A stretch of 64,000 nt of DNA from Chlorobium sp. (GCA_005862225.1 SZXV01000003.1:62001-126000); one strand, 5' to 3'; shown: positions 18,703-29,224, numbered from the stretch's first letter. The notes: generated from the letters alone by a model not told the origin. A program made the numbers and translations.

Positions 18703-20130
18703 GTGCAATTAAGTAGTTACGAAGATCTCCGAGCCAGGCTTTTATCGCATGCGGTAACCTGTGAAGAGGTCGTGCGTTTTTATCTGGAACGTATTGATGC
18801 ACATCGCGATGATAATATTTACATCACGGTTTTCCATGAACGGGCTTTGGATCGGGCAAGAAGTCTCGATAAAAAATTAAGAGACGGAGGGCGTCCCGGC
18901 AAACTGTTTGGTATGCCATTGGCTATCAAAGACAATATCGCGATAAAAGGAAGCAACCTTACCTGTGCATCGAAGATTCTTGAGCATTACGAAAGCGTCT
19001 ATGACGCCACTTCGGTTCAGAGGCTTGATCAGGAAGATGCTGTTTTTCTTGGCAAGACCAACATGGATGAGTTTGCCATGGGAAGCTCAAATGAAAACTC
19101 ATCATTTGGCAATGTTCCAAATCCTTTTGATAAAACAAGAGTTCCTGGGGGTAGTTCCGGAGGCTCTGCAGCAGCAGTTGCCAATGGCTTGGCCATGGTG
19201 GCACTTGGTTCGGATACCGGCGGATCTGTCCGTCAGCCAGCAGGTTTTTGCGATATCGTTGGCATGAAACCCACATACGGTCGAATTTCTCGCTACGGGC
19301 TTGTTGCCTTTGCCTCTTCCTTCGATCAGATAGGAGTGCTCGCCCGCAATTGTGACGATGCAGCACTGGTCCTTGGGGTTATGGCTGGCAAGGATGGTCG
19401 CGATGCAACCTCCTCTTCTCATGTTGTTCCTGATTACGCATCGGAAATTACCTCGGTTTCTGTTGAAGGATTAAAGATCGGTGTTCCAAAAGAGTTCTTC
19501 CCCGAGAGTCTTAATCAGGATGTTTCCCGGATGGTGAAAGGAAAGCTTGCAGAACTTCGCGATAAGGGCGCAGAGCTTGTCGATATTACGCTGCCGGATA
19601 GTGCATACGCTATAGCGGCATACTATGTTCTTGTTACTGCTGAAGCCTCCGCCAATCTGGCCCGTTTTGATGGCGCACGGTATGGATATCGTTCCAAAGA
19701 TGCAACCGATCTTGCCACGATGTATGTTAGTTCGAGAACGGAAGGGTTTGGTCGGGAGGTCAAACGCAGGATTATGCTTGGTACCTATGTGCTGTCAGCC
19801 GGGTATTATGATACCTATTATAAAAAGGCACAGCAGGTTCGACGAGTGTTTCAGGATCGATATCGGGAAGCGCTTGAAAAGGTTGATGTCATTGCAGGCC
19901 CAACATCTCCATTTCCTCCTTTTGGTATTGGCGATAAAACCGGCAATCCTCTTGAGATGTATCTTGCCGATGTGTTTACGGTTCCAGCCAGCATTGTCGG
20001 TATGCCTGCGGTCAGCGTTCCACTCGGATTCGACACTCTGAACCTTCCTGTCGGCATGCATCTTGTCTGTAATTTTTTTGAAGAGGGAAAACTGCTGGGT
20101 ATTGCGAAACTTGTGCAGCGCTTCCAATGA
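18703..20130 (+). CDS. gatA: Glutamyl-tRNA(Gln) amidotransferase subunit A
   Basis: GatA is the glutaminase of GatCAB, which converts Glu-tRNA(Gln) (and Asp-tRNA(Asn)) to the amide form. The amidase-signature triad is present: Lys in [13 protein letters not shown], the cis-Ser in [12 protein letters not shown], and the nucleophile Ser in [19 protein letters not shown]. 475 residues, normal. The start is GTG at 18703. gatB and gatC are not in the window. sucD follows after 45 bases. Confidence 0.97.
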   Translation: MQLSSYEDLRARLLSHAVTCEEVVRFYLERIDAHRDDNIYITVFHERALDRARSLDKKLRDGGRPGKLFGMPLAIKDNIAIKGSNLTCASKILEHYESVYDATSVQRLDQEDAVFLGKTNMDEFAMGSSNENSSFGNVPNPFDKTRVPGGSSGGSAAAVANGLAMVALGSDTGGSVRQPAGFCDIVGMKPTYGRISRYGLVAFASSFDQIGVLARNCDDAALVLGVMAGKDGRDATSSSHVVPDYASEITSVSVEGLKIGVPKEFFPESLNQDVSRMVKGKLAELRDKGAELVDITLPDSAYAIAAYYVLVTAEASANLARFDGARYGYRSKDATDLATMYVSSRTEGFGREVKRRIMLGTYVLSAGYYDTYYKKAQQVRRVFQDRYREALEKVDVIAGPTSPFPPFGIGDKTGNPLEMYLADVFTVPASIVGMPAVSVPLGFDTLNLPVGMHLVCNFFEEGKLLGIAKLVQRFQ

Positions 20131-20175
20131 TTTCCGGTGGGGTCTTTTAACCATTAAACTTAATAAATCAGTACT

Positions 20176-21075
20176 ATGAGTGTATTAGTCAACAAGGATA
20201 CCCGCCTGCTTGTGCAGGGGATAACCGGTGCGGAAGGTACCTTTCATACTTCCCAGATTCTCGAATATGGAACCAATGTGGTTGCCGGAGTTACTCCCGG
20301 AAAAGGTGATACTCTTTATCATGGTAATGAAAAAGACAAGTTTTGCCGGCCAGTGCCTGTTTTTAACACGGTTCGTGAAGCCATTGATAAGGCTGAAGCT
20401 AACGTAACTGTTATTTTTGTGCCCGCTCCGTTTGCTGCCGATGCTATTATGGAGGCTGCTGATGCAGGGCTTAAAGTCATCATCTGTATTACTGAGGGTA
20501 TTCCGGTTAACGATATGATGAAAGCTTTTGCCTTTGTCAAACAAAAGGGCGCGGTACTTATCGGACCAAATTGTCCAGGTGTTATTACTCCTGGGGAAGC
20601 AAAAGTTGGCATCATGCCAGGTTTCATCCACAAAAAAGGGACGATTGGTGTCGTTTCCCGCAGTGGCACCCTCACCTATGAAGCGGTGCACCAGCTAACC
20701 CAGGTTGGTCTTGGTCAGTCCACCTGTATTGGCATAGGTGGAGATCCGATTATTGGCACACAGTTTATCGATGCGGTCAAGCTTTTTGCCGCAGATGATG
20801 AGACCGAGGGACTTGTTATGATTGGTGAAATAGGTGGCAGTGCGGAAGAAGAGGCTGCTGCATATATTCAGAAATATTTCAAAAAGCCGGTTATCGGATT
20901 TATTGCTGGTCGTACCGCGCCTCCAGGCCGCAGAATGGGCCATGCCGGAGCAATTGTTTCTGGAGGAAAAGGAACGGCTGAAGACAAGATAAGAGCAATG
21001 GAAGAGGCTGGTATCCATGTCGTTGACAGTCCGGCAGACATTGGTGAAGCCATGATCAAGGCTTTGGGCAGATAA
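20176..21075 (+). CDS. sucD: Succinyl-CoA synthetase alpha subunit
   Basis: SucD binds CoA and carries the phosphohistidine; in green sulfur bacteria the enzyme works in the reductive TCA cycle, making succinyl-CoA for 2-oxoglutarate synthase. The 299-residue sequence has the CoA-binding N-terminus ([17 protein letters not shown]), [51 protein letters not shown], and the active-site [20 protein letters not shown] with the catalytic His. The beta subunit gene is not in this window. A long perfect hairpin follows. Confidence 0.97.
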   Translation: MSVLVNKDTRLLVQGITGAEGTFHTSQILEYGTNVVAGVTPGKGDTLYHGNEKDKFCRPVPVFNTVREAIDKAEANVTVIFVPAPFAADAIMEAADAGLKVIICITEGIPVNDMMKAFAFVKQKGAVLIGPNCPGVITPGEAKVGIMPGFIHKKGTIGVVSRSGTLTYEAVHQLTQVGLGQSTCIGIGGDPIIGTQFIDAVKLFAADDETEGLVMIGEIGGSAEEEAAAYIQKYFKKPVIGFIAGRTAPPGRRMGHAGAIVSGGKGTAEDKIRAMEEAGIHVVDSPADIGEAMIKALGR

Positions 21076-21093
21076 GAGAAAAATGGTTGTCAG

Positions 21094-21125
21094 TATAGGG
21101 GACTTTCTGATTTAAGTCCCCTATA
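21094..21125. terminator. Bidirectional hairpin between sucD and kdsD
   Basis: A perfect 12-bp stem, TATAGGGGACTT with AAGTCCCCTATA, loop TCTGATTT, centred between two convergent genes. Neither strand has a long T-run after the stem, but the position and length suit a shared transcription end. Confidence 0.65.
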
Positions 21126-21142
21126 TTCATTGATGACGTTTC

Positions 21143-22123
21143 TCAAAGTCCCAGCGTAATCAAATCATGAATATGTACCATGCCCACTGGATGGTTTTCT
21201 GTGTCGCAGACGAGTAACTGGGTGATGCGATAGGTTTCAAGAATATCAAGGCAATCCTTGGCCATAGTATCAGGCATTACGGTTTTTGGATGTGCTGTCA
21301 TGACAGAACCTGCGGTTAAATTCATGAACTCCCTGCCACTTTGAACAAGCCGACGAAGGTCACCATCTGTAAAAATACCACAGAGTCGTTTTTCCTGGTC
21401 AATCACGGCACTGACGCCATATCGCTTGGAGGTCATTTCAAGGATCAGGTCGGTGACAGAAGCCAGCTCTGTAACGAGCGGAACGGCATTGTCTTTAACC
21501 ATTATATCAGCAACTTTGACCGTCAGACGTCTCCCGAGCGATCCTTTTGGATGGGTCATTGCAAAATCTCGCTGGGTGAAGTTTTTCTGTTGCATCAGGG
21601 ATATGGCCAAAGCATCTCCCATGGCAAGCATAGCTGTTGTTGAGGTCGTTGGCGCCAGATCATACGGGCAGGCCTCTTTGTCAACTCCAGTGTCAAGCGT
21701 GATATCGGCATTTTGGGCAAGGAAGGAACGTTTATTGCCGGTCAAGGCAATGATCTTTGCTCCAATCTGGCGGAGCGCAGGAATAATAAAATTAAGTTCT
21801 TCTGTGGTGCCGCTTTTTGAGAGACAGAGAACAATGTCTTCATGACCAACAATACCAAGATCTCCATGAGCGGCATCAGCCGGGTGAAGAAACAGGGCGG
21901 TTGATCCTGTGGATGCCATGGTGGCAGCTATCTTCTGGCCAATAATACCTGATTTACCCATGCCGGAGATAATTATTTTCCCTTTGCACAAAGACAAAAG
22001 TTCTATGGCATCTGAAAAACAATCATCAAGTCGATCCGCCATCTGAAGAATGGCCTCAGCTTCCTGTTCAAGAATGTTTTTTCCAGATAAGGTAATATGA
22101 CTGCTTTGGGATAGTTCGCTCAT
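21143..22123 (-). CDS. kdsD: Arabinose-5-phosphate isomerase (KpsF/GutQ family)
   Basis: The enzyme turns ribulose 5-phosphate into arabinose 5-phosphate, the first committed step to Kdo for LPS. The 326-residue protein has an N-terminal SIS domain (IIISGMGKSGIIGQKIAATM, HPADAAHGDLGIV, CLSKSGTTEELNFIIPALR) and two C-terminal CBS domains (from about residue 205; GIFTDGDLRRLVQ). Domain order and length match KdsD. An intact LPS core is consistent with lpxB elsewhere in the window. Confidence 0.93.
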   Translation of the reverse strand: MSELSQSSHITLSGKNILEQEAEAILQMADRLDDCFSDAIELLSLCKGKIIISGMGKSGIIGQKIAATMASTGSTALFLHPADAAHGDLGIVGHEDIVLCLSKSGTTEELNFIIPALRQIGAKIIALTGNKRSFLAQNADITLDTGVDKEACPYDLAPTTSTTAMLAMGDALAISLMQQKNFTQRDFAMTHPKGSLGRRLTVKVADIMVKDNAVPLVTELASVTDLILEMTSKRYGVSAVIDQEKRLCGIFTDGDLRRLVQSGREFMNLTAGSVMTAHPKTVMPDTMAKDCLDILETYRITQLLVCDTENHPVGMVHIHDLITLGL

Positions 22124-22244
22124 AATTTAATGGCAGAATAGATGCTTCAATGATGAAAAGATGGTTTGTTACTCTTTTTATAAACTTTAATATCGGCTAA
22201 ATTGAGTAAATACCATTTTCTTTGCTAATCATAATTATGTACTT

Positions 22245-22589
22245 ATGAGTTGGGTTTTTCTTCTTGGCTTTGCGTTTTTGTTTTTTTTTCTGTTCGTTTT
22301 TCTCTTCAGCAAGTTTGTAGGTTATATGAAAAAAGAGCAAAACCTGGTGATCGAGTCATTCAAGGATTCACTTATTGATCAAGATAACCCTGTTGGTCTT
22401 AACCCTGAGGAGCTTGAACAGCTCAAGCAGAAACAGCAGGAGGCGCAACGCCATCTCAGTGATGTGATCTCAAGAATTCCGGTTATTCAAAAGGATGGCA
22501 GATTTCAGATTGATGAGGAGGAGATACGTCAGCGGCGGGCAAATGCTCAGAAAGAGCAAGCATCCGGGGCTAACAATGGTACGGTTTAA
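22245..22589 (+). CDS. Hypothetical single-pass membrane protein, 114 aa
   Basis: I do not recognise a family. A very hydrophobic N-terminal helix (about residues 3-27, rich in Phe and Leu) is followed by Lys/Glu/Gln-rich sequence likely to be helical or coiled coil (about 48-70, [20 protein letters not shown]) and a charged tail. It lies 20 bases before the flippase gene on the same strand, so it may be co-expressed with it. The N-terminal anchor and amphipathic tail loosely recall TatA-like proteins, but no TatA motif is present. Confidence 0.65.
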   Translation: MSWVFLLGFAFLFFFLFVFLFSKFVGYMKKEQNLVIESFKDSLIDQDNPVGLNPEELEQLKQKQQEAQRHLSDVISRIPVIQKDGRFQIDEEEIRQRRANAQKEQASGANNGTV

Positions 22590-22609
22590 GTTCTTCTGAT
22601 TTTTTTTGC

Positions 22610-24124
22610 ATGCTCTCAAAGCTGAAGCTTCTTTTCAAAGATACCGTTATCTATGGTTCGAGTACCATCTTGGCCCGTAGTCTTAATTATCTGCTTGTTC
22701 CTCTCTACGCCAACAAGCTGACAACGTTTGATAATGGTGTGCAAACCATTATTTACGCTAATATAGCTATAGCAAATGTGCTGTTTTCTTATGGTCTTGA
22801 GACCTCCTATCTCAAGGTCGTTTCAGATACTGCGCATAGCGACAGAGATGAAACGCAGCTTTTTTCAACCGCCTTTATAACGCTTTTTTTGACATCCACG
22901 CTTTTTGCGTTGGTCATTATCCTTTTTGCGCCGGTCATTGCACAACTTATAGGGCTTTCAGTCGGAGATTATATTTTTGTCCGGTTTGCCGCACTCATTT
23001 TGTGGATTGACACGCTTCTTGTTATCCCTTTCGCAGAACTGCGGCTCAAAAGAAAAGCACTTCAGTTTGCTATTGCGAGGGTGGTGGGCGTTGTAGCCGT
23101 TGTGGCCAGTGCCATTATTCTGATTGTCCCACTCCATGCCGGTTTGCCAGGTGTTTTTATTGCTGAGGCATTTGGTTCCTTAGTCAGTCTTTTACTGGTT
23201 ATTCCTGTGTTTCGTCAGTTTCGAATCTTTTTTTCAGCCGATCAGTTGCGTGACATGCTCCGTATCGGCTTGCCTTATGTGCCGACCGGAATTGCCGGTC
23301 TGCTTATTCACCTGATTGATCGGAATATCTTGATTCGTATTCCACAAACAGAAATTGAGCGTCTTTATGGCCACAGCTATCAGGCTTCTGACATTGTAGG
23401 TATTTACGGAAGAATCGCTGCTTTCGGGGTTGTTCTGCAGCTTTTTATTCAGGTATTTCGTTTCGCATGGCAACCATTTTTTCTCCAGCACTCCAAAGAT
23501 GCTGAGGCAAAACGCCTTTTTCAGCATGTACTCAGCATTTCAACTCTGTTTACCATGTTTCTTGCGCTTGCTGCGACGTTTTTTGTGCCTGACCTTGTTC
23601 GTTATCACTATGCGGAGAGATTTTACCTGCTTCCGCCCCCTTACTGGATCGGTCTTTCAATTCTCCCCTGGATTTTTTTGAGTTACGTGTTTGATATGAT
23701 ATCTACCAATTTATCGGCAGGCCTGCTTATTACCGGCAATACCCGCTATTTGCCGGTTGTTACCTTTGCCGGCGCCGCCGTAACTGCTTTTTTCTGCTGG
23801 TGGCTGATTCCTTTGAGTGGTATGGATGGGGCCGCTTATGCCATTGTAGCCGGTACGGCAGTCATGTGTTTTGTTATGGCCTGGTATTCACTGAAGGTTT
23901 TTCCGATCCGTTATGATTGGGAAAAACTATCTCTTCTGCTTGTTGTAGGGATCGCTCTGGCCATGTTACAGCTCAATACAGCTCAGCTTTTTCAGCAGCC
24001 CTTAATGATCGCTTTTTCTAAAGTGGGATACCTTGTGCTTTACCTTGCCATTTCGGTCTTCTTTTTTCGCCAGGAGGTTCAGATTGTCGTCGTTAAAGTC
24101 GCCAATAAAATCAGTCGAAAATGA
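22610..24124 (+). CDS. Polysaccharide/lipid-linked sugar flippase (MOP superfamily, Wzx-like)
   Basis: 504 residues forming about 12-14 membrane helices with short loops. The N-terminus ([20 protein letters not shown], then [10 protein letters not shown]) is typical of Wzx/RfbX O-antigen or capsule flippases, which move undecaprenyl-linked sugars across the inner membrane. No glycosyltransferase cluster lies beside it, so its substrate is unknown; it could serve exopolysaccharide or the O-antigen made on the lipid A that the nearby lpxB helps produce. Confidence 0.87.
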   Translation: MLSKLKLLFKDTVIYGSSTILARSLNYLLVPLYANKLTTFDNGVQTIIYANIAIANVLFSYGLETSYLKVVSDTAHSDRDETQLFSTAFITLFLTSTLFALVIILFAPVIAQLIGLSVGDYIFVRFAALILWIDTLLVIPFAELRLKRKALQFAIARVVGVVAVVASAIILIVPLHAGLPGVFIAEAFGSLVSLLLVIPVFRQFRIFFSADQLRDMLRIGLPYVPTGIAGLLIHLIDRNILIRIPQTEIERLYGHSYQASDIVGIYGRIAAFGVVLQLFIQVFRFAWQPFFLQHSKDAEAKRLFQHVLSISTLFTMFLALAATFFVPDLVRYHYAERFYLLPPPYWIGLSILPWIFLSYVFDMISTNLSAGLLITGNTRYLPVVTFAGAAVTAFFCWWLIPLSGMDGAAYAIVAGTAVMCFVMAWYSLKVFPIRYDWEKLSLLLVVGIALAMLQLNTAQLFQQPLMIAFSKVGYLVLYLAISVFFFRQEVQIVVVKVANKISRK

Positions 24125-24146
24125 TGGGAAATCCATAGCGTTATTT

Positions 24147-24659
24147 TCAAGGCCGAGGCCCGATTGATCGATCCATGCTTCCGAAATGTTTGTGCGTAGC
24201 AATGCGCTCAAGCACTTTTTTCAGTGAATCCCGTTGTTCTGGCACGCATACTTCAGCAAGCTCATGAAAATGCAGGGCAAGTTCACGTTCTATCGTTGCC
24301 TGATGGGAACCGATGTTAGCAGCGAGTTCCCCAATTGTTTTCATATCAGGTTTATCTTTCAACGATTCTTCAACCAGTTGAGTTTTGAGCAGGTTAATTG
24401 CCTCCATTTCAGGTCTTACTTTGACAACATGTTCCTGCCGCAGCTTACGGAAAGTGAGGTTTTGTGCCTCTGAAAGGCCCAGAGGTACAAAAAAAGGGTT
24501 TTGTTGTCCATTGTGATGCCTTTGCGGAAAGAATGGCGGCAGTTTATGGATGTGCTGCCACCAAACAACACCAAGCAGTGTTACATTGCACATGACAAGA
24601 AGCGCTAACGCTATTGAAACAAACCGTTTTGAAGAAATAAAGTTCATTTGACGACTCAC
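24147..24659 (-). CDS. Spy/CpxP-like periplasmic protein, membrane anchored
   Basis: 170 residues: an N-terminal membrane helix (about 11-31), a His/Gln/Pro-rich spacer, then an all-helical Spy/CpxP/CnrX-type domain with LGLSEAQNLTFRKLRQEH and VPEQRDSLKKVL. It is a diverged paralogue of the next gene: both share the pattern ESLK..PD.K.I..L...IG and P.QRDS at matching places. Proteins of this fold act as periplasmic chaperones or metal sensors that control envelope stress sigma factors. It is the last gene of the sigma/anti-sigma module. Confidence 0.75.
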   Translation of the reverse strand: MSRQMNFISSKRFVSIALALLVMCNVTLLGVVWWQHIHKLPPFFPQRHHNGQQNPFFVPLGLSEAQNLTFRKLRQEHVVKVRPEMEAINLLKTQLVEESLKDKPDMKTIGELAANIGSHQATIERELALHFHELAEVCVPEQRDSLKKVLERIATHKHFGSMDRSIGPRP

Positions 24660-24736
24660 TTTTGTTGTCCGGGTGTATATGAAAGCAGGTCGTCACCTTA
24701 GACCGGCCTGCTCTTTAACGGCACAAGCCTGATTTT

Positions 24737-25204
24737 TTATTGTCCCATCATCATACGACAACCACCACGCACAGGCATGGGCTCCTTCATGGCTCTCATG
24801 GAAGAGTCGCGCTGTGCCGGGGTTAATATCGAGTTCATTTCTGTTAAATGAGTGCTCTTCAGTCGAGCAAGCACGGCATACTGCTTGCCGATTTTTTCTG
24901 AAAGCAAGTCAATTTTTTTGGCATCAGGGGCAGCTTTCAGTGATTCATCCCGTAACTCGCGCTCAAACGTCATGAGCTTTCTGCGTTCTGCAGAAACGAG
25001 GCGAAAATGTTTTGCCTGGATATCCTCCATCTGCTCACATTGCCGGTCGTTCAAGCCGAGATTGTGCTGCATCATATCCATTCTGCATTCCGGCATGTTT
25101 CCTGGTAGTGGACAACCCATACCCCGCTGGAAATTTGGATCCGCAGAAGCAGAGCTGACACCAAGAAGCACTGCAGCCGTCAAAATCATCAATGTTTTTT
25201 TCAT
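24737..25204 (-). CDS. Spy/CpxP-like secreted periplasmic protein, Met/Cys-rich
   Basis: 155 residues with a clear cleavable signal peptide (KKTLMILTAAVLLGVSSASA) and a helical domain with LGLNDRQCEQMEDIQAKHF and a near-canonical LTPAQRDS motif, the LTxxQ signature of Spy/CpxP. The mature ends are Met- and Cys-rich (CPLPGNMPECRMDMMQ and CRMMMGQ), suggesting soft-metal binding. It lies between the probable anti-sigma gene and its paralogue. The 77-base gap to the paralogue holds a hairpin-forming pair, AGCAGG (24684-24689) with CCTGCT (24707-24712), which might separate the two mRNAs. Confidence 0.8.
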   Translation of the reverse strand: MKKTLMILTAAVLLGVSSASADPNFQRGMGCPLPGNMPECRMDMMQHNLGLNDRQCEQMEDIQAKHFRLVSAERRKLMTFERELRDESLKAAPDAKKIDLLSEKIGKQYAVLARLKSTHLTEMNSILTPAQRDSSMRAMKEPMPVRGGCRMMMGQ

Positions 25205-25267
25205 CGAATATTCCTTGTTTTAATTTCGTTTGCTTGCGAAGCGTTTGTTATTAAAGAGTGCGTTCAA

Positions 25268-25627
25268 TCAGGGAGTCTGGTTTTCATAAGAGGCGGTCTG
25301 ATCATAATATGCAAACTCCTGGTTCGAGTAGTCCTCACTCTGGCTGACAGGCACTTCACTGATCGTTGTTATTGTTTCATCACCTTGCCGAACTGACAGC
25401 ATTGTGGACCCGAGATTAACAGCAAGAAGCAAGACCATAAATGCAAGTCTGTAATCAATGCGAAAACCGGGATATTTTATATGTTTTTCCTGACCGATTT
25501 CATTATCGATTCTCTGCATCAATCGAACTCTGAATTGATGATGAACCTCAAGAGGCGCTAGCTCATCAAGCAAATCCATAGTTTTGCGGACTTCTGCTTC
25601 TATGTTGTCATCATGCTGCTTCATCAT
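25268..25627 (-). CDS. Probable anti-sigma factor, single-pass membrane protein
   Basis: No named family is certain. The product has about 55 charged, helical cytoplasmic residues (VRKTMDLLDELAPLEVHHQF), one membrane helix (LAFMVLLLAVNLGSTML), and about 40 outside residues rich in Ser, Gln and Tyr. That topology, and its place directly after an ECF sigma gene, are typical of anti-sigma factors. I start at ATG 25627 (or the adjacent ATG 25624) because GGAG lies just upstream; the same frame opens at 25666 without such a signal. The short outer segment is a plausible contact for the two Spy-like proteins. Confidence 0.6.
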   Translation of the reverse strand: MMKQHDDNIEAEVRKTMDLLDELAPLEVHHQFRVRLMQRIDNEIGQEKHIKYPGFRIDYRLAFMVLLLAVNLGSTMLSVRQGDETITTISEVPVSQSEDYSNQEFAYYDQTASYENQTP

Positions 25628-25687
25628 TTTCTCCGGTTTCATGATATGTGACGACAGTTTTATCAAAAACTTGTGTTCATTCCAAAA

Positions 25688-26230
25688 TTAATGTTCTGAG
25701 TAATAGCGACAGAGTTTTTCATGAAGGTTTTTTTTTGCTCTGTGCACGAGAGATTCAACTCCTGAAACTGATGTTTGGAGGATATCGGCAATCTCCTGAT
25801 TGCTGTATCCCTCCTGCTTGCTGAGCAAAAATGCGGTTTTCTGGCTTTCAGGGAGCGTATTCAGTGCATCCTGCAAAATTCGGGCCCGTTCGTTCTGGGC
25901 TAATGCCTCGGGTGGATTATTATTGGAGGGGGCGGCAATATCATCAGCCGGATCACTCATGCCGATCATTCTTTTAAGAGAACTGAACCTTTTTTTTCTG
26001 TTCAGATGGCGCAGGTGGTCAAGCGATTTCGTGACTGCAATTCGGTATATCCAGGTTGAAAGTTTTGACTCTTCACGAAACTGTTCAAGAGATCGAAAGA
26101 CCTCGACAAAAACATCCTGTGCCAGATCCTCAGCATCTTCACGGTTAAAGACAAATCGGTAACAGGTATTAACCACCATCTCCTGGTGTTCTGCCACAAT
26201 GCTCCTGAACAGCGTTTCTTTTGAAGCCAT
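25688..26230 (-). CDS. ECF RNA polymerase sigma factor (RpoE-like)
   Basis: About 180 residues with region 2 ([20 protein letters not shown] and [18 protein letters not shown]) and region 4 ([51 protein letters not shown]). It should direct polymerase to its own operon and other targets once released by an anti-sigma factor. The same frame opens at 26335, but that would overlap the end of the phosphoglucomutase gene; [12 protein letters not shown] at 26230 matches the usual N-terminus. The module order sigma, membrane protein, Spy-like, Spy-like suggests control by envelope or metal stress. Confidence 0.9.
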   Translation of the reverse strand: MASKETLFRSIVAEHQEMVVNTCYRFVFNREDAEDLAQDVFVEVFRSLEQFREESKLSTWIYRIAVTKSLDHLRHLNRKKRFSSLKRMIGMSDPADDIAAPSNNNPPEALAQNERARILQDALNTLPESQKTAFLLSKQEGYSNQEIADILQTSVSGVESLVHRAKKNLHEKLCRYYSEH

Positions 26231-26264
26231 TCCGGGTTGGATTTTCTTCTCTCTTTGTTGAGAA

Positions 26265-27647
26265 TCAAGCAAGTTTGGCCGCAAAAGCAAGAACCTTGTC
26301 AACCTTTTCCTGTGAGTCAGCTTCACAATAGACACGCAGCACCGGTTCGGTGCCCGATGGTCTGATCAGCATCCATCCCCCTTCAAAATGATACTTGTAT
26401 CCATCAAGATTGCTAAATTTCAGTACCTTGTATCCTGCAATGTTCGAAAGTTCGCCGGTAGCGGCACGATCGATAATCGCCTGTTTTTTTGTTTCGTGGA
26501 CACGCAAATCGAGGCGGTTGTAACAGAAAAAACCATACTCATCATACAATTCCTGAACAAGTTCCGAGAGAGTTTTTTCTCGGCGTGTCATCATTTCCAG
26601 TATCAGGAGACCAGTATAGACACCATCTCGTTCCGGCAGAAATGCGGGGATGCCAATACCGCCGGACTCTTCACCTCCGATCAGGATGTCATTGGTGGTC
26701 ATGAGCTTGCTGAGATGCTTGAATCCGATTTGCAGCTCATGCATGATAAGGTGATGTTTCTGGCAGATTTTGTCGATGACATCTGTCAGGGCAAATGTTT
26801 TTGCAACTTCACCGGTTTTGTGCTTTTCTTCGACCATATCCTTGAGAATAATCGCAAAAAGCTTATGAGAATCAACAAACGAGCCGTTTTCGTCGAGCAT
26901 CCCTATCCGGTCGGCATCTCCATCATTAATGATTGCGACATCTGTTTCAACCTCGTTGAAAAACTCAATAAACTCTTTGATATACTGAGGCATTGGCTCA
27001 GGATTAATGCCGCCGAAACTGGGGTTAATGCTGCAATGATAACAACTGAGCATTGATTCATCAAACAGGTTGGAGATAAGATCCTGTCCTGCTCCGTACA
27101 TGGCATTGTGCGCAATTTTTATTCTTGACTCGCGGATCAGCGGCAGATCTATGCTGCATTTCAGATGGCTGACGTAATATCCTTTCATATCAATCAGCTC
27201 AATCATTTTTTTGTCAGGCACAATAATCGTGTCAGAGTCTGTCAACGTCAGATTGTGTTCGATTTCAGCGATCACCTCCGGGTGTGCAGGGCCTCCAAAA
27301 GGTGACTTTATTTTAAAGCCATTGTATAATGCCGGATTGTGAGATGCTGTAATAACTATGCCTCCTGCAAGCTGTTTTGCTTTCGTATAGAGGGAGACTG
27401 CCGGTGTGGAAACAAAAGAATCTGACAGAAACACTCTGATGCCCTGGGAAGAAAGCACATTCGCGGTATATTCAGCAAACTCTTTTGACATGAAGCGGGT
27501 ATCATAGCCAACACAGACACCTTTTGACCTGTTTGGATGGCCAAGAAAATAGCGAGCTGATGCAAGCGCTACAAGTTTCAGATTATCAAAAGTATAATCC
27601 TTTGCAATAATAGCTCTCCACCCGTCCGTCCCAAATTTAATTTGCAT
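26265..27647 (-). CDS. Phosphoglucomutase-type phosphohexomutase
   Basis: 460 residues of the alpha-D-phosphohexomutase fold: N-terminal [11 protein letters not shown], phosphoserine loop [16 protein letters not shown], metal loop [10 protein letters not shown], sugar loop GGEESGGIG, and phosphate loop [15 protein letters not shown]. The GEESGG loop favours glucose phosphate, so it most likely links glucose 6-phosphate and glucose 1-phosphate for glycogen and sugar nucleotides. It differs from the GEGNGG mutase at 6606. The sigma factor gene starts 34 bases after it on the same strand. Confidence 0.9.
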   Translation of the reverse strand: MQIKFGTDGWRAIIAKDYTFDNLKLVALASARYFLGHPNRSKGVCVGYDTRFMSKEFAEYTANVLSSQGIRVFLSDSFVSTPAVSLYTKAKQLAGGIVITASHNPALYNGFKIKSPFGGPAHPEVIAEIEHNLTLTDSDTIIVPDKKMIELIDMKGYYVSHLKCSIDLPLIRESRIKIAHNAMYGAGQDLISNLFDESMLSCYHCSINPSFGGINPEPMPQYIKEFIEFFNEVETDVAIINDGDADRIGMLDENGSFVDSHKLFAIILKDMVEEKHKTGEVAKTFALTDVIDKICQKHHLIMHELQIGFKHLSKLMTTNDILIGGEESGGIGIPAFLPERDGVYTGLLILEMMTRREKTLSELVQELYDEYGFFCYNRLDLRVHETKKQAIIDRAATGELSNIAGYKVLKFSNLDGYKYHFEGGWMLIRPSGTEPVLRVYCEADSQEKVDKVLAFAAKLA

Positions 27648-27767
27648 TCTTACTTGATGTTGATATAATTAAAGCACGATATATATCAATTAATTTTGAA
27701 CAAAAATAAATAGATATATTAGAAGTTACGGATTCCATATCGTTCATCCAATTATCTCATTTTTTTA

Positions 27768-28910
27768 ATGACCAGCAAGCTTTTTGTTTTAGCGGGAGAA
27801 GTCTCCGGCGACATGCATGCCGCCGGAGTAATCGCTAAACTCTTGAAAGCAAGGCCGGAGGTACGGGTTTTCGGTATTGGTGGTTCAAAGCTTCGGGAAC
27901 TTGGCGCCGACCTGCTCTATGATACTGGACAGATGAGTATCATGGGAATGGTAGATGTGCTGAAACATGCAGGGTTTCTTCGGAAGGTTATAGACGATCT
28001 GAAGAGGGCAGTGCTTCGTGAAAAGCCTTTTGCGGCTCTCCTTGTTGATTATCCGGGCATGAACCTTGTTATGGCCCGTTTTCTCCATAAACAGGGAATT
28101 CCGGTTATCTATTATATTTCACCCCAGGTTTGGGCATGGAAGGAGGGAAGAGTAAAAGCTATCAGATCTCATGTTGACCGGTTACTTGTTATTTTTGATT
28201 TCGAGGTTGAATTTTTCCGCCAGCATGGTATTAAAGCCGAATTTGTCGGTCATCCTGTTGTTGAAGAGCTTTTTGAAATAACTCTTCCGGATAAATCTCT
28301 GTTTGTAAAAAAGCATACTCTTTCTCCTGAAACCCGTCTGATCGGTCTTCTTCCCGGAAGTCGCAATCAGGAGGTTGCGCACATTCTTCCGGAAATGCTT
28401 AAAGCTGCCCGTTTACTGAGTCACCAATACCCGGTCGTCTTTCTTCTCGGTAGAGCCCCAAGTCTTGACGAAGAGATGTCCCGTTTTTTGTCGCAATATC
28501 GTGACCTTTCTCTTGTCGAGTGTTCAGCCTATGAAGTCATGCAGTATAGTGAGCTGGTTATGGTAACTTCTGGAACAGCAACGTTTGAATCACTTTGTTT
28601 TGGTGTGCCAATGATTGTGCTTTACAAAACAGGGTGGTTAAATTATTTTATAGGCCGTCAGTTGGTCAAACTGAAAAATATATCATTGGCAAATATTGTC
28701 ACCAAAGGGCTTATGAGTGCTGAAAGAGCTGTGCCGGAGCTGCTCCAGCATGAGGCAAGTGGTGCTGTGATATATCGCCATGCACGAATGATTCTCGATG
28801 ATCCTGATCTTGCTGGCACCATGCGCCAGGAATTACTTGCGGCACGCTCAAAACTGTCAGAGCTCTCACCATCATCCAAAGTTGCTGATATTTTGCAGCA
28901 ATACCTTTAA
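27768..28910 (+). CDS. lpxB: Lipid-A-disaccharide synthase
   Basis: LpxB (GT19) joins UDP-diacylglucosamine and lipid X to form the tetraacyl disaccharide of lipid A. The 380-residue product has the N-terminal signature FVLAGEVSGDMHAAGVIAKL, DYPGMNLVMARFLHKQGIPV, YYISPQVWAWKEGRVKAI, LLPGSRNQEVAHILPEML and VTSGTATFESLCFGVPMIVL. Length and motifs are complete. It is divergent from the phosphoglucomutase gene and followed after 17 bases by a small membrane protein gene. Confidence 0.97.
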   Translation: MTSKLFVLAGEVSGDMHAAGVIAKLLKARPEVRVFGIGGSKLRELGADLLYDTGQMSIMGMVDVLKHAGFLRKVIDDLKRAVLREKPFAALLVDYPGMNLVMARFLHKQGIPVIYYISPQVWAWKEGRVKAIRSHVDRLLVIFDFEVEFFRQHGIKAEFVGHPVVEELFEITLPDKSLFVKKHTLSPETRLIGLLPGSRNQEVAHILPEMLKAARLLSHQYPVVFLLGRAPSLDEEMSRFLSQYRDLSLVECSAYEVMQYSELVMVTSGTATFESLCFGVPMIVLYKTGWLNYFIGRQLVKLKNISLANIVTKGLMSAERAVPELLQHEASGAVIYRHARMILDDPDLAGTMRQELLAARSKLSELSPSSKVADILQQYL

Positions 28911-28927
28911 CAGAAACATCTGCTCTT

Positions 28928-29224
28928 ATGGAAAAAACGGTTGCCTATCTTTACCATCATCCTGTGTTGTTTTTTTGTGCCATTATAATATCGTTCATGA
29001 TCCTGTTCTCTTTTCTTAAAAAAGTTGCACAGGTCGTTCTTGTTATGGGAGCTCTTTTTGTGCTCTATTCAGCATATCTCTATGTCAGCGGAGGTCATAT
29101 CCCTGAAACGTTCCAGCATCTTGAACATACTCTCAAAAGTTCATTTCATTTTCTTTCGGACATGTTCAACTGGTTTCTGGATCTCCTCAAATTCCCAAAG
29201 ATTCCCAAAAAAGAGCTGTTTTAA
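28928..29224 (+). CDS. Hypothetical small membrane protein, 98 aa
   Basis: No family recognised. Two hydrophobic segments (about residues 13-32 and 35-54) are followed by an amphipathic C-terminal part (HLEHTLKSSFHFLSDMFNWF) and a basic PKIPKKELF end. It lies close behind lpxB on the same strand and 126 bases before crtU. The short spacing suggests co-transcription with lpxB. Confidence 0.6.
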   Translation: MEKTVAYLYHHPVLFFCAIIISFMILFSFLKKVAQVVLVMGALFVLYSAYLYVSGGHIPETFQHLEHTLKSSFHFLSDMFNWFLDLLKFPKIPKKELF

